From NCBI GenBank assembly GCA_963750995.1, contig CAVVST010000001.1, positions 310,001-374,000 on the forward strand: a stretch of DNA of 64,000 nt. The letters are read 5' to 3'. Origin of the DNA: CAVVST01 sp963750995. GTDB lineage: Bacteria > Acidobacteriota > Vicinamibacteria > Vicinamibacterales > UBA2999. Of this stretch, positions 9,513-18,348 are shown piece after piece (position 1 is the first letter of the stretch; every line of letters begins with the position of its first letter). Both the position numbers and the translations under genes were made by a program. Below the pieces are notes generated by a model. That model saw nothing but the letters and a program-made list of their open reading frames with translations, ran no database searches and was not told the origin of the DNA.

Positions 9513-11737
9513 CAGTCCGCGCCAGCGACCTCGCTCCGACCATCGATGCGGCGAGTACCGCCGTGCCGCGCGCCCGCTCGACCATTCGAACGCTTGCATT
9601 CCCGCTCGTGCAGGCGGCGCTGATCGTAATCGCGTTGTGGGTGCTGCTCGAGGGTTGGCACCGCGATCTCCGCGTGCCGCTCGGGTTCGTCAGTGACAGC
9701 CTGTGGTACCTGGCGCAGTCCAAGAGCACCGTCGACAACGGTTGGTGGTGGTGGAATCCCCGGCTCGGGGCGCCGTATGGACTGGACGAAGTGTCGTTTC
9801 CATCCAATAGCACCGTGGACCAGGGCCTCGTCTGGCTGGTCAGTCGCGTCGTGCCTGACGCGTTCGCCGCGATCAACGTGACATGGGTCGTGCTGGTGGT
9901 GCTGAGCGGTCTGTCGGCCACCTGGTGCATCCGCGCGCTCGGCGCGTCGAGCGCGAGCGCGTTTGCAGCCGGAACGCTGTTCGCGTTGAGTCCCTACGCC
10001 TTGTATCGCAACATCGATCACTTCGCGCTGGTGATCTACCTGGTACCGTTCGCGTGCGCGGCGGCATTGTGGTTGGCGGCGGGGGAGCCGCACCAGACCT
10101 GGGGACGAACGCAACGCCCCGTTATATTTGGCGGCTGCGTCCTGCTCGGCCTCAATTACGTCTACTACGCATTTTTTGGTTCGTTCTGCATCCTCGTCGG
10201 CGCACTAATCGGCTACCTCATCGGTCGCGAGACCCGCGTCCTGGCGTCTGGCGTGCTCTGCGTCGCGCTCATCATCGGCAGCACGGCCGTCAATCTCTCG
10301 CCCACGTTCTACTCCTGGTATCAGAACGGCCAGCCGTTGATCGTGCGCGAAAAGGTGCCCGCCGAGGCCGAGACGTACGGTTTGAAGATCCGGCACCTTG
10401 TCAGCCCGGTTTTTCCGCACCGCATTCCTGCCTTCAACAGCTGGGTCGAAAAGGAAGCGGCCGCGCGGTTTCCGAACGACAACGAGAACTGGACAGCCAG
10501 GCTCGGCATCGTCGGCACCGTTGGATTTCTCGGCTTGCTGGCGCTTCTCTTCATACCTGACGCACGGCGCCGCGGCGTTCCACTGCTCGAAGGTGCCAGC
10601 CGGCTGACGCTCGCCGCGCTTCTTCTCGGCACCGTCGGCGGCTTTGGTGTCGTGTTCAACCTGTTCGTCAGCTCCGACATTCGTGCGTACAACCGTATCT
10701 CGGTGTTCATCACGTTCTTCTCTCTGTTGGCAGTGGTGACCACTGTCGACCGCCTCGTCAAGTCGCCGCGCCCCCGTACCGCAGCTCTGGCCGTTATTCT
10801 CCTCGTCGGCCTGGCCGACCAGGGGCAGGCGACACGGCGGATCAACGAACGACATGCCGCTATCGCCTCGGAAGTGACGGGGTTGCGCACGTTCGTTGGC
10901 ACGCTGGAGCGCGCGCTGCCGGCGGATGCGATGGTGTTTCAGCTGCCCGTCCGCGCGTACATGAGTGAGAGCGACTTCGGACTCATGAAGCAGTACGACC
11001 AATTCAAGCCCTACTTGGTCTCGAAGGCCCTTCGGTTCAGTTACCCGGCGTTTTCTAACGAACAGGTGCGCTGGCAGCAGGCGATGACGCGTCTGGATCC
11101 GCCAACGCTCGCGTCGCGCCTCGCCGCGCAGAACTTTTCCGCCGTTCTGGTCGATCGCTACGGCTATGAAGACCAGGGAGCGGCGATGATTGCCGGTCTC
11201 CGGCGTAGCGTCGGAGACGGTCGCGTGATCGTCAGCACGGATCGGTTCGTGGTGGTGGACATCAGGGCACTGTCGGGGCGCGCGCCGGCAGCCTCGGCGT
11301 CGCGGGAGCCGCTCGCACTGACGCTGTCGATGACGCCATGTCCGCCCCCACCGTCACTCGCGCCGATGGTGAGCGTGGGGGATCAGGTGGATCAGATCGG
11401 CGAGAGCCGCGCACCATGGACCGCAGGAGGCGCGCAGATCCGGCGGTCGCGGGACTCGAAGGTGTCGGGGTGGGCGGTTGACGGGCCGAAACGTGCCCCC
11501 GCGGCCGGAGTAGACGTCGTGGTCGATCGCATGGTGTTCCCGGCCACGTACGGAACGCACCGCGACGACGTGGCTCAATACTTCCGCCAGCCGAACTACC
11601 GCGACACCGGCTTCACCGCGACGATTCCTGCGAATGCCATCCCTCCCGGAGAGCACTTTCTGAGCATTCGCGTCGTGACGGCGGATGGCCGGTGTTACTT
11701 CCAGAGTCCCGGATTCCGTGTGACGTCGGTTGAATGA
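9509..11737 (+). CDS. GT-C-like integral membrane glycosyltransferase
   Basis: 742 residues with a long hydrophobic N-terminal half (roughly 10-12 membrane segments between residues 30 and 450) and a soluble, probably periplasmic C-terminal part. The first extracytoplasmic loop carries an acidic site (FVSDSLWYLAQS) as expected for polyprenyl-phosphate-sugar-dependent GT-C enzymes, and SPYALYRNIDHF follows two segments later. The architecture resembles the membrane proteins at 16.3-18.3 kb and 18.3-20.0 kb. Such enzymes add sugars on the periplasmic side. The gene is coupled at both ends by ATGA overlaps, so it belongs to the same transcript. Exact family and sugar are not identifiable by eye. 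Confidence 0.75.
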   Translation: MTVRASDLAPTIDAASTAVPRARSTIRTLAFPLVQAALIVIALWVLLEGWHRDLRVPLGFVSDSLWYLAQSKSTVDNGWWWWNPRLGAPYGLDEVSFPSNSTVDQGLVWLVSRVVPDAFAAINVTWVVLVVLSGLSATWCIRALGASSASAFAAGTLFALSPYALYRNIDHFALVIYLVPFACAAALWLAAGEPHQTWGRTQRPVIFGGCVLLGLNYVYYAFFGSFCILVGALIGYLIGRETRVLASGVLCVALIIGSTAVNLSPTFYSWYQNGQPLIVREKVPAEAETYGLKIRHLVSPVFPHRIPAFNSWVEKEAAARFPNDNENWTARLGIVGTVGFLGLLALLFIPDARRRGVPLLEGASRLTLAALLLGTVGGFGVVFNLFVSSDIRAYNRISVFITFFSLLAVVTTVDRLVKSPRPRTAALAVILLVGLADQGQATRRINERHAAIASEVTGLRTFVGTLERALPADAMVFQLPVRAYMSESDFGLMKQYDQFKPYLVSKALRFSYPAFSNEQVRWQQAMTRLDPPTLASRLAAQNFSAVLVDRYGYEDQGAAMIAGLRRSVGDGRVIVSTDRFVVVDIRALSGRAPAASASREPLALTLSMTPCPPPPSLAPMVSVGDQVDQIGESRAPWTAGGAQIRRSRDSKVSGWAVDGPKRAPAAGVDVVVDRMVFPATYGTHRDDVAQYFRQPNYRDTGFTATIPANAIPPGEHFLSIRVVTADGRCYFQSPGFRVTSVE

Positions 11738-12894
11738 AGTCGATCGTGATCGCCGGATCGCTGGCACAGAAGCCGGGGCGCGGCGGGCACACCTGGGTGT
11801 TCCTGCAGCACCTGCTCGGCTTCAGGAAACTCGGCTGGGATGTGCTCTTCGTCGATCGCCTCGAGCCCGAGATGTGCGTGGACGAATCCGGCAATCGCAT
11901 CGCGGCCGCTCGGTCGTGGAACGTTCGCTACCTGACGGACGTAATGTGCCGTTTCGGCCTCGAACGCGACTTCGCCGTGCTGTGCGACGGCGGCGCCAGC
12001 ACGATCGGGCTGACACGGCAGGCGCTGATCCGACGCGTGCGGTCGTCGGCTGCGCTGGTCAACGTGATGGGGTTCCTGAACGACGAGGAGATCCTTGCCT
12101 CGGCACGCCGGCGCGTCTTCCTCGACATCGATCCCGGCTTCGGCCAGATGTGGCAGGCGCTCGGGCTGCGTGACGTGTTCCAGGGACATGACGCCCACGT
12201 CACGATCGCGGAGAACATCGGACAACCGTCGTGTGGAATCCCGACGTGCGGCCTCGACTGGATTACCACGCGACAGCCGGTCGTGCTGGATGAGTGGCCC
12301 GCCGCCGGCAGCAACGCTGCATCAGGGCCGATCACCAGCATCGTCAGTTGGCGCGGCGCCTACGGCCCGGTGACGTATGCGGGCCGCACCTACGGCCTCC
12401 GCGCCCGCGAGTTCAGGAAGTTCGCCACCCTGCCGCAGCACTGCGACGGCCAATTCGAGCTGGCGCTCGATATTCATGCCGGCGACGCGGCGGACGTGGA
12501 CCTGCTTCGCTCTCATCGCTGGGCGCTGGTCGCACCTGGCGACGTGGCGGGGGATCCCTGGCGATACCGGCAGTACATCGGTCAATCGGCGGCCGAGCTG
12601 ATGATCGCCAAGGGGATGTACGTCGACACGCACAGCGGCTGGATCAGCGACCGCAGCATCTGCTACCTGGCCAGCGGACGGCCGGTCCTGGCGCAGGACA
12701 CCGGTCTCCGCAGCCTGCTGCCGACGACCGAAGGGCTGGTGACGTTTACGACCTGCGAAGAGGCGATCGACGCCGCTCGCGCGATCAGGCGCGATCCCGG
12801 CCGCCATCAGCGTGCGGCGCGGCGCCTGGCCGAAACACAGTTCGAATCCTCGCTGGTTCTCGGCGCTCTCGTCCGGAAGCTCGCCCTCAACTGA
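11734..12894 (+). CDS. GT-B-like glycosyltransferase, first of three tandem paralogues
   Basis: 386 residues, starting with an ATG that overlaps the previous TGA. The N-terminus (KPGRGGHTWVFLQHLLGFRK) is a glycine-rich turn followed by a Rossmann-like strand pattern. The C-terminal third carries the signature seen in all three paralogues and in the first domain of the 1135-3642 gene: YRQYIGQS, AKGMYVDTHSGW, SDRSICYLASGRPVLAQDTG. This is consistent with a GT-B donor-binding half, but I do not recognise a named CAZy family. No signal peptide or membrane segment. Context makes it a probable sugar transferase of the surface glycan. It is 4 bp from the next paralogue. Confidence 0.7.
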   Translation: MKSIVIAGSLAQKPGRGGHTWVFLQHLLGFRKLGWDVLFVDRLEPEMCVDESGNRIAAARSWNVRYLTDVMCRFGLERDFAVLCDGGASTIGLTRQALIRRVRSSAALVNVMGFLNDEEILASARRRVFLDIDPGFGQMWQALGLRDVFQGHDAHVTIAENIGQPSCGIPTCGLDWITTRQPVVLDEWPAAGSNAASGPITSIVSWRGAYGPVTYAGRTYGLRAREFRKFATLPQHCDGQFELALDIHAGDAADVDLLRSHRWALVAPGDVAGDPWRYRQYIGQSAAELMIAKGMYVDTHSGWISDRSICYLASGRPVLAQDTGLRSLLPTTEGLVTFTTCEEAIDAARAIRRDPGRHQRAARRLAETQFESSLVLGALVRKLALN

Positions 12895-12898
12895 TCGC

Positions 12899-14053
12899 AT
12901 GGCGACCATCGTCGTGTCCGGGGCGCTCGCCAACAAGCCGAACAACGGGGGTGCGGCCTGGACGCGGCTGTCGTGGGCCCTCGGGTTCAAGCGGCTCGGT
13001 TATGAGGTGTTGTTCATCGAGCAGATCGCGCCGTCCACGAGCGTCGACGCCAGCGGCTCGCGGTGCGCGGTCGAGCGCTCGGTGAACCTGGCGTACTTTG
13101 ACGCCGTGACGAAGCACGTCGGACTCGACGCGGCGCTCGTCGTCGAGGGTGAGCGCCGCAGTTTCGGTGTGCCGTGGGCCGCCTTGCCCGACATCGCGCA
13201 GGCTGCCGACCTCCTCGTGAACATCAGCGGCCACCTCACCGACGCCGTGCTGAAGCCGCGGTTCCGCCGCCGCATCTTTATCGATCTCGATCCCGGCTAC
13301 ACCCAGTTCTGGCATGCCGCCGGACTCGCGCAGGATCGTCTCCGCGATCACGATCTCTATTTCAGCGTGGGCGAGAACATCGGTCAGCCGTTCTGCGACG
13401 TGCCATGTGGAAGCATTGCCTGGCGCCGCATCCGCCAGCCGGTCGTGCTCGAGGAGTGGCCGGTGGTGGCCTCCGCGCCGCTGCCGCCCCGTTTCACGAC
13501 TGTAGCCAGCTGGCGCGGCCCGCTGGGACGCGTGACCCGCGAGGCGACGACGTACGGGGTCAAGGCGCACGAGTTCAGGAAGTTCATGGCGCTGCCGGCG
13601 CGCAGCGATCTTTGTTTCGAGATCGCGCTGGAGGTGGATCCTGCCGATCAATCCGACCTCGACGCGTTGCGCAGGAATCACTGGCACGTCGTCGATCCGA
13701 AATGCGTGGTGCCGGATCCACTCGCGTTTCGACGCTACGTGCAGCAGTCCAGCGCCGAGTTTTCCGTCGCTCAGGGCATCTACGTCGACACCCAGTCGGG
13801 CTGGTTCAGCGACCGCACGGTTCGCTATCTCGCCTCCGGCAAGCCGGCGGTGGTGCAGGACACCGGCTGGTCGCGGAACTATCCCAGCGGCCAGGGACTC
13901 CTACGCTTCCGCACGGTCAGCGAAGCCGTGGCTGCGGCCGGGAGCATCGCGTCTCATTACGCGGAGCACGCGCGTGCGGCCCGCGTCATTGCGGAAGAGT
14001 TCTTCGATTCGAACAAAGTGTTGTCCGAGTTACTGGAGACAGTCGACGCCTGA
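12899..14053 (+). CDS. GT-B-like glycosyltransferase, second tandem paralogue
   Basis: The ATG at 12899 (MATIVVSGALANKPNNGG) follows the previous stop by 4 bp and gives 384 residues, matching its neighbours. It shares with them the N-terminal glycine turn (NNGGAAWTRLSWALGFKR), a FIDLDPGYTQFWHA stretch, the EWPVV segment after the second glycine motif, and the C-terminal QGIYVDTQSGWFSDRTVRYL and SGKPAVVQDTGW motifs. Divergence from the first and third copy is large, so the duplication is old. It probably differs from its neighbours in donor or acceptor specificity. Confidence 0.7.
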   Translation: MATIVVSGALANKPNNGGAAWTRLSWALGFKRLGYEVLFIEQIAPSTSVDASGSRCAVERSVNLAYFDAVTKHVGLDAALVVEGERRSFGVPWAALPDIAQAADLLVNISGHLTDAVLKPRFRRRIFIDLDPGYTQFWHAAGLAQDRLRDHDLYFSVGENIGQPFCDVPCGSIAWRRIRQPVVLEEWPVVASAPLPPRFTTVASWRGPLGRVTREATTYGVKAHEFRKFMALPARSDLCFEIALEVDPADQSDLDALRRNHWHVVDPKCVVPDPLAFRRYVQQSSAEFSVAQGIYVDTQSGWFSDRTVRYLASGKPAVVQDTGWSRNYPSGQGLLRFRTVSEAVAAAGSIASHYAEHARAARVIAEEFFDSNKVLSELLETVDA

Positions 14054-14092
14054 CGCGGTTCTCGGCAATCACGCCGTTCGCGGCCCTAGTGC

Positions 14093-15235
14093 ATGCGCAT
14101 ATTCGTCAGCGGAATGATCGCCGCCGATCCCGGGCAGGGGGGCGCCACCTGGGCCGTGCTCCAGTACGTGCTGGGACTGCGGGAGACGGGACACGACGTG
14201 TTTCTCGTGGAGCCGATCGCGCGCGGATGCATTCAACCGCAAGACGCGCCGCTCGCCTCATCGGTCAACGCCCGCTATTTTCAAGACGTCGTGTCACGCT
14301 TCCGTCTGCAGGGCCGCGCAGCGCTGCTGCGGCAGGACACGCGGGCAACCGTGGGCCTGTCATACGTCGAGCTCCGACGAGCCGCGGCGGACGCCGACCT
14401 GCTAATCAATATCTCGGGCATGTTGCGAGAGGCGGAGCTGCGCGATCGGATTCCGCGCCGCGTGTACCTCGATCTCGATCCAGCCTTTAATCAGTTGTGG
14501 CACGCCGTCGAGGGCGTCGATCTCGGCTTCGACGGGCATACGCATTACGTGACCGTTGGCAATGGCATTGGCCGGGCTGGGTGCGACGTGCCGACGTGCG
14601 GCAGGACGTGGATTACGACGCTTCAGCCGATCCTGCTTTCGGAGTGGACGGTGTCGAGAGGAGACGCAGCGGCCCCGTGGACCACCGTCGGCAACTGGCG
14701 CAGTTACGGGTCCATTCATTACCAGGGCAGGCATTTCGGACAGAAGGCCCATTCGCTGCGGCGATTCATGGCGGTGCCGCGCCGGACGAACGAGCGGTTC
14801 CTGCTCGCCCTGGCGATCCACCCCGCGGAAGCCGACGACCTGGCGGCGCTGAAGGAAAATGGGTGGGGGCTCGTCGATCCCGCCGCCGTGTCGGCCACGC
14901 CCGATGATTACCGCGCCTTCATTCACACCTCGAAAGCTGAGTTCGCCATTGCCAAGAGCGGCTACGTGGTCTCGCACTCGGGATGGTTCAGCGACCGCAG
15001 CGTCTGTTACCTGGCTTCCGGCCGTCCCGTTCTCGCCCAGGACACCGGACTCGCCGGCATCATCCCGACCGGCTGCGGGCTCGTGACCTTTTCGACCGAA
15101 GACGAAGCGATTGCCGGGATCGAGGCGATCAGCCGCAATTACCCCGGTCACGCGAAGGCGGCGCGCGAACTCGCCGACGCGTGCTTCGATTCGAAGCACG
15201 TGCTCAATCGCCTGCTGGACGAGGTGAGCCGGTGA
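14093..15235 (+). CDS. GT-B-like glycosyltransferase, third tandem paralogue
   Basis: 380 residues from the ATG at 14093 (MRIFVSGMIAADPGQGG), the only start giving the family's usual N-terminus; the 39 bp before it is the widest gap in this part of the operon. It keeps the family motifs: GQGGATWAVLQYVLGLRE, VYLDLDPAFNQLWHA, AKSGYVVSHSGWFSDRS, YLASGRPVLAQDTGLAG. Its stop overlaps the GTG start of the kinase-like gene (GTGA). Function as for the other two copies, inferred from the first domain of the 1135-3642 protein, where the same fold is fused to a true GT2. Confidence 0.7.
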   Translation: MRIFVSGMIAADPGQGGATWAVLQYVLGLRETGHDVFLVEPIARGCIQPQDAPLASSVNARYFQDVVSRFRLQGRAALLRQDTRATVGLSYVELRRAAADADLLINISGMLREAELRDRIPRRVYLDLDPAFNQLWHAVEGVDLGFDGHTHYVTVGNGIGRAGCDVPTCGRTWITTLQPILLSEWTVSRGDAAAPWTTVGNWRSYGSIHYQGRHFGQKAHSLRRFMAVPRRTNERFLLALAIHPAEADDLAALKENGWGLVDPAAVSATPDDYRAFIHTSKAEFAIAKSGYVVSHSGWFSDRSVCYLASGRPVLAQDTGLAGIIPTGCGLVTFSTEDEAIAGIEAISRNYPGHAKAARELADACFDSKHVLNRLLDEVSR

Positions 15236-16257
15236 GCGGCGGCGCGCCGATCGCGGTTGACGTGGAGGATGCCGACATCGCCCACGCCGTCGACGAGTGG
15301 CTGGCCGGCGGACATCGTGACGCGTCCGTCGTCCGCCTGCTCCGCAGACCGTGGGAGTACACGACGAGCGCGCCCCTGGAACTTGTCACCGCCGTCACCG
15401 ACGACGGGAGCGAGCACGACCTCGTGCTGAAGCACCTGGGACGGAGGCACGTCACGGAGCAGGTGCGGCGTGTCAAGCCCTCCTTCGTCGCCGACTCACG
15501 GCGTGAGATCGAAGTGTACCGCCGGCTGCTGGCGCCGCTGCGCATCGGCGCCACTCTCGTCGGGTCGATGATTGCGCCGCAGACCGACACCTGCTGGCTG
15601 TTGCTGAAGCACGTCCGCGGTTCCCGCCTGGACGAAGTGGCAGCGCCGGCAACGTGGGCCGCTACCGCGCATTGGCTGGGTACTCTTCACGCGCGCATGG
15701 GCACGATCGACAGCGCGGCTTTGCGGCACGGCGCGCGGTTCATCGAGTGTGACCGCGACTGGTACCGCGTCTGGATGAACCGGGCGCTCCGGTTCTTCGC
15801 CGCCGATGGTCCATCGGGGTCCCGCCATGATGGCAAGGCGCTGCGCTGGCTTGCCGGGCGTTACGACACGGTCATCGACCATCTGCTGTCACTGCCGTCG
15901 ACGCTGATTCACGGCGAGTTCTATCCATCGAATGTGATCATGACGGGCGCGCCGGATAGTCTCGTTCCATGTCCGATCGATTGGGAAACGGCGTCCGTTG
16001 GCCCCGGTGTACTGGACCTCGCCGCCTTGACTGCGGGCGGCTGGCGTGAACAGGACCGTCATGACATGACCGCTGCCTACCTCGCCGGCTCAGGGACGCG
16101 TGTCCCGCTCGACGACCTCTCCGAATCGGCGCAGTATGCGCACATCCACCTCGCTGTCCAGTGGCTCGGATGGTTCGGCCGCCGGCGAGCGCCCGCCGCC
16201 CACGCGCGTGACTGGCTCGGGGACGCGATCGATCGCGCCGAAGCGCTCAACCTCTAG
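15232..16257 (+). CDS. APH-like small-molecule kinase in the glycan operon
   Basis: The GTG at 15232 overlaps the previous TGA and gives 341 residues; a longer frame would run back inside the upstream gene. It has the aminoglycoside phosphotransferase/choline kinase fold: a nucleotide-pocket lysine in DLVLKHLG, the linker LLLKHVRGSRL, the catalytic-loop motif LIHGEFYPSNVIM (HGxxxxxN in place of HGDxxxxN) around nt 15907-15945, and the metal-binding aspartate in PIDWETAS. The acidic residue after HG is Glu rather than the usual Asp, yet the loop is otherwise standard, so activity is plausible. Within a glycan operon it may phosphorylate a sugar, amino-sugar or polyol precursor, or the glycan; the substrate is unknown. 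Confidence 0.8.
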   Translation: MSGGAPIAVDVEDADIAHAVDEWLAGGHRDASVVRLLRRPWEYTTSAPLELVTAVTDDGSEHDLVLKHLGRRHVTEQVRRVKPSFVADSRREIEVYRRLLAPLRIGATLVGSMIAPQTDTCWLLLKHVRGSRLDEVAAPATWAATAHWLGTLHARMGTIDSAALRHGARFIECDRDWYRVWMNRALRFFAADGPSGSRHDGKALRWLAGRYDTVIDHLLSLPSTLIHGEFYPSNVIMTGAPDSLVPCPIDWETASVGPGVLDLAALTAGGWREQDRHDMTAAYLAGSGTRVPLDDLSESAQYAHIHLAVQWLGWFGRRRAPAAHARDWLGDAIDRAEALNL

Positions 16258-16274
16258 CCTCGAGGGTTTGTCAG

Positions 16275-18297
16275 ATGAGGCCGATGGGGGTGAGACCGTC
16301 AGACAATGTGAAGCGCTTCCTGAGGGAGATGTTGCCGGTTCTGGTCACTGGTTGTGCCGGCCTTCTCGTCTTTCATCGCGCCACCCTGTTGAGCGGCTTC
16401 GATATCGTCCAGGCGGATGTGGGAGATAGCCGACTCGTTGTCTTTCTCCTCGAACATTGGAACCGGGTATTTGCCTGGAACGCAGCATGGGCATCTCCGT
16501 CCATGTTCTACCCGGTCAAGGGAGTTCTTGGCTACTCGGACATGATGTTTGGGACGGGAGTGCTTTATACCCTCTTCCGCAATTTTGGGTTGAGTCTCTT
16601 CCAGGCCACCAATGCGACCCTGGTGTTGCTGTCGCTGCTGTCCTATCTGTCCGCCTACTGGCTCCTTCGCCGGATCCTGAAGATTAGCTGTTCTGGAAGT
16701 ATCGTTGGTGCCTTCTTCTTCGCGTTCGCCTATCCGAAGTTCGCCCAGCTTGGGCATCTTCACCTCAGGTTCGACTTCTTTCAACCGCTGGCCCTCGGGG
16801 TGATCGCGCCTCTGCTCCTGGAGGAGCGGGCGATGCGCCTGCGCGAGTTTGTGACGAGAACGAGCATCTTTGCCGGCCTGGTCTGCCTTGCCGCTTCCAC
16901 GGCCTTCTATCATGCATGGTTTTTCGTCTTCTTCCTTGGTGTGTCGGGGATCGTGGCAGTCTCGTACCGTGCGTCAAGGGCCATAATTGTTATGCGACTT
17001 CGCGAAGCGAGTCGAGTCTTGTGGATTCCTCCCTTGCTGTGCGTGATCATGTTGGCTCCATTCCTTACAATCTACCTCCCGTCGTTGAGATTGGGCGTTG
17101 ACCGTAATTGGGAGAACACGATCGACTATCTCCCTCGCCCCTCGAGTTACTTGTGGTTGGGGCCCGAACATATGCTGTGGGGAAGCCTGCCATTCAACTC
17201 GAGTAGCAGCGTGGCAAACGCGATCGAGAATCATCTCGGATTCGGCGTTGCCGTCACAAGTCTGGTGCTCGTCGGCTGGGCTTGGGGCATCCGGCATCTC
17301 GTTCGCGCGATTCGAGGAGGCAATCAGTCGTTGGGCCCTCGGTCGGATTGGCTGTCAGGCATTCTTGTCAGTTCGCTCATCGTGACCGCGCTGACGGTGC
17401 GCTGGGGCTCGTTCTATCCTTGGAAGGCCGTATATGAGCTCGTCCCTGGCGCTTCGGTCATGCGTGGCGTAGGAAGGTGGGCCCTCACGTTGGCCCTTCC
17501 AGTCTCCATCCTGATTGCGGTGGTGTGCGGCTGGATCCAGCAGTTCGGGCAGGGTCGTCACGGCCTGCAGCAGAGGCATTCTCCTTGCTGCCGGGTTGTG
17601 CATCGCTGTTGAGCAGGTTGGCCGAATTCCAGTGATGTATTCGGGCGAGGTTGCATATAGGTACCACGAGCAGCTGGTGCACACAATCCCAGCCTCATGC
17701 GAGGCCTTCCTTCTGGTTCCACCAGTTCAACCCGACAAGGGGCCGCTCATTGCTCGTCGGTACTTCGATGAGGCGAAATACCAGGCTGAGAATCCAGATG
17801 TCGAGAAGAATTGGCCCGGTAACGGGTGGAATCACTATTTGCAGTTCGGGTATCGAGAGGGACGCGGGCTTGATCGGGACGCAGGAGCAAGGCAGTACTT
17901 CGATGAGGCGAAATACCTCGCTGTGAATCCAGATGTAGCGACGAGTTGGCCAGGCAGCGCGTGGGATCACTACTCGCAAATCGGGTATCGAGAGGGACGC
18001 GGGCTTGATTCGGACGTAGCAGCAGTGCAGCAATTTCACAACTTTCACTACCATCTGTCGGCGATGATCGCGTCCGCAATTTCGGGCAAACCGACCGTTA
18101 ATGGCGCCAGCGGACTCGGCCCGCCTGACTACCCGGTTTCGAACCTCTACGAGCAAGACATCGCTCAGCAGCTCGACGCCTGGATGGGCCGGTATCCGGG
18201 CACGGGTGCGTGTCTCGTCTCGGAGGAGATCACACCCTACGAGCTCGCTGATCGCGGCCCACGTTCCTCTTTTCTGGGCATTGCGCTCATGAATTGA
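16275..18297 (+). pseudogene. GT-C-like membrane protein, frame broken near 17570, with tandem NPDV repeats
   Basis: From ATG 16275 a protein with about 10 membrane segments runs in one frame to a stop at 17612; the same protein clearly continues in the +1 frame (LLAAGLCIAVEQVGRIPV onward) to 18297. One indel around 17560-17590 would restore about 670 residues. The first loop has a GT-C-type acidic motif (QADVGDSRLVVFLLEHW). The C-terminal part ends with a conserved-looking PTVNGASG and PPDYPVSNLYEQD region, and between them sit two 38-residue repeats listed separately. Base use is slightly less GC-rich than in the upstream operon. Either a sequencing indel or a fresh mutation; the second half shows no further decay, which favours a recent or artefactual break. 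Confidence 0.75.
17761..18009 (+). repeat. Two 38-residue tandem repeats (YFDEAKYxxxNPDV...GYREGRGLD)
   Basis: Units at 17761-17874 and 17896-18009 (114 bp each, period 135 bp) are close to each other in DNA and protein. Each reads YFDEAKY, then NPDV, then W-P-G, HY, and GYREGRGLD. This NPDV/HYxxxGxREGR module is known as an accessory repeat in many bacterial surface-glycan and exported proteins. Here it is inserted into the extracytoplasmic tail of a GT-C-like protein. Confidence 0.9.
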
Positions 18298-18348
18298 TGC
18301 GGCCCTACGGTGCCCTTGAGATCTGCGATACGCGGCATTCTTCCCGTA

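Noticed and set aside
17761..18009. CRISPR-like repeat
   Set aside because: Only two units, each 114 bp and coding in frame; no short direct repeats with unique spacers exist anywhere in the window.
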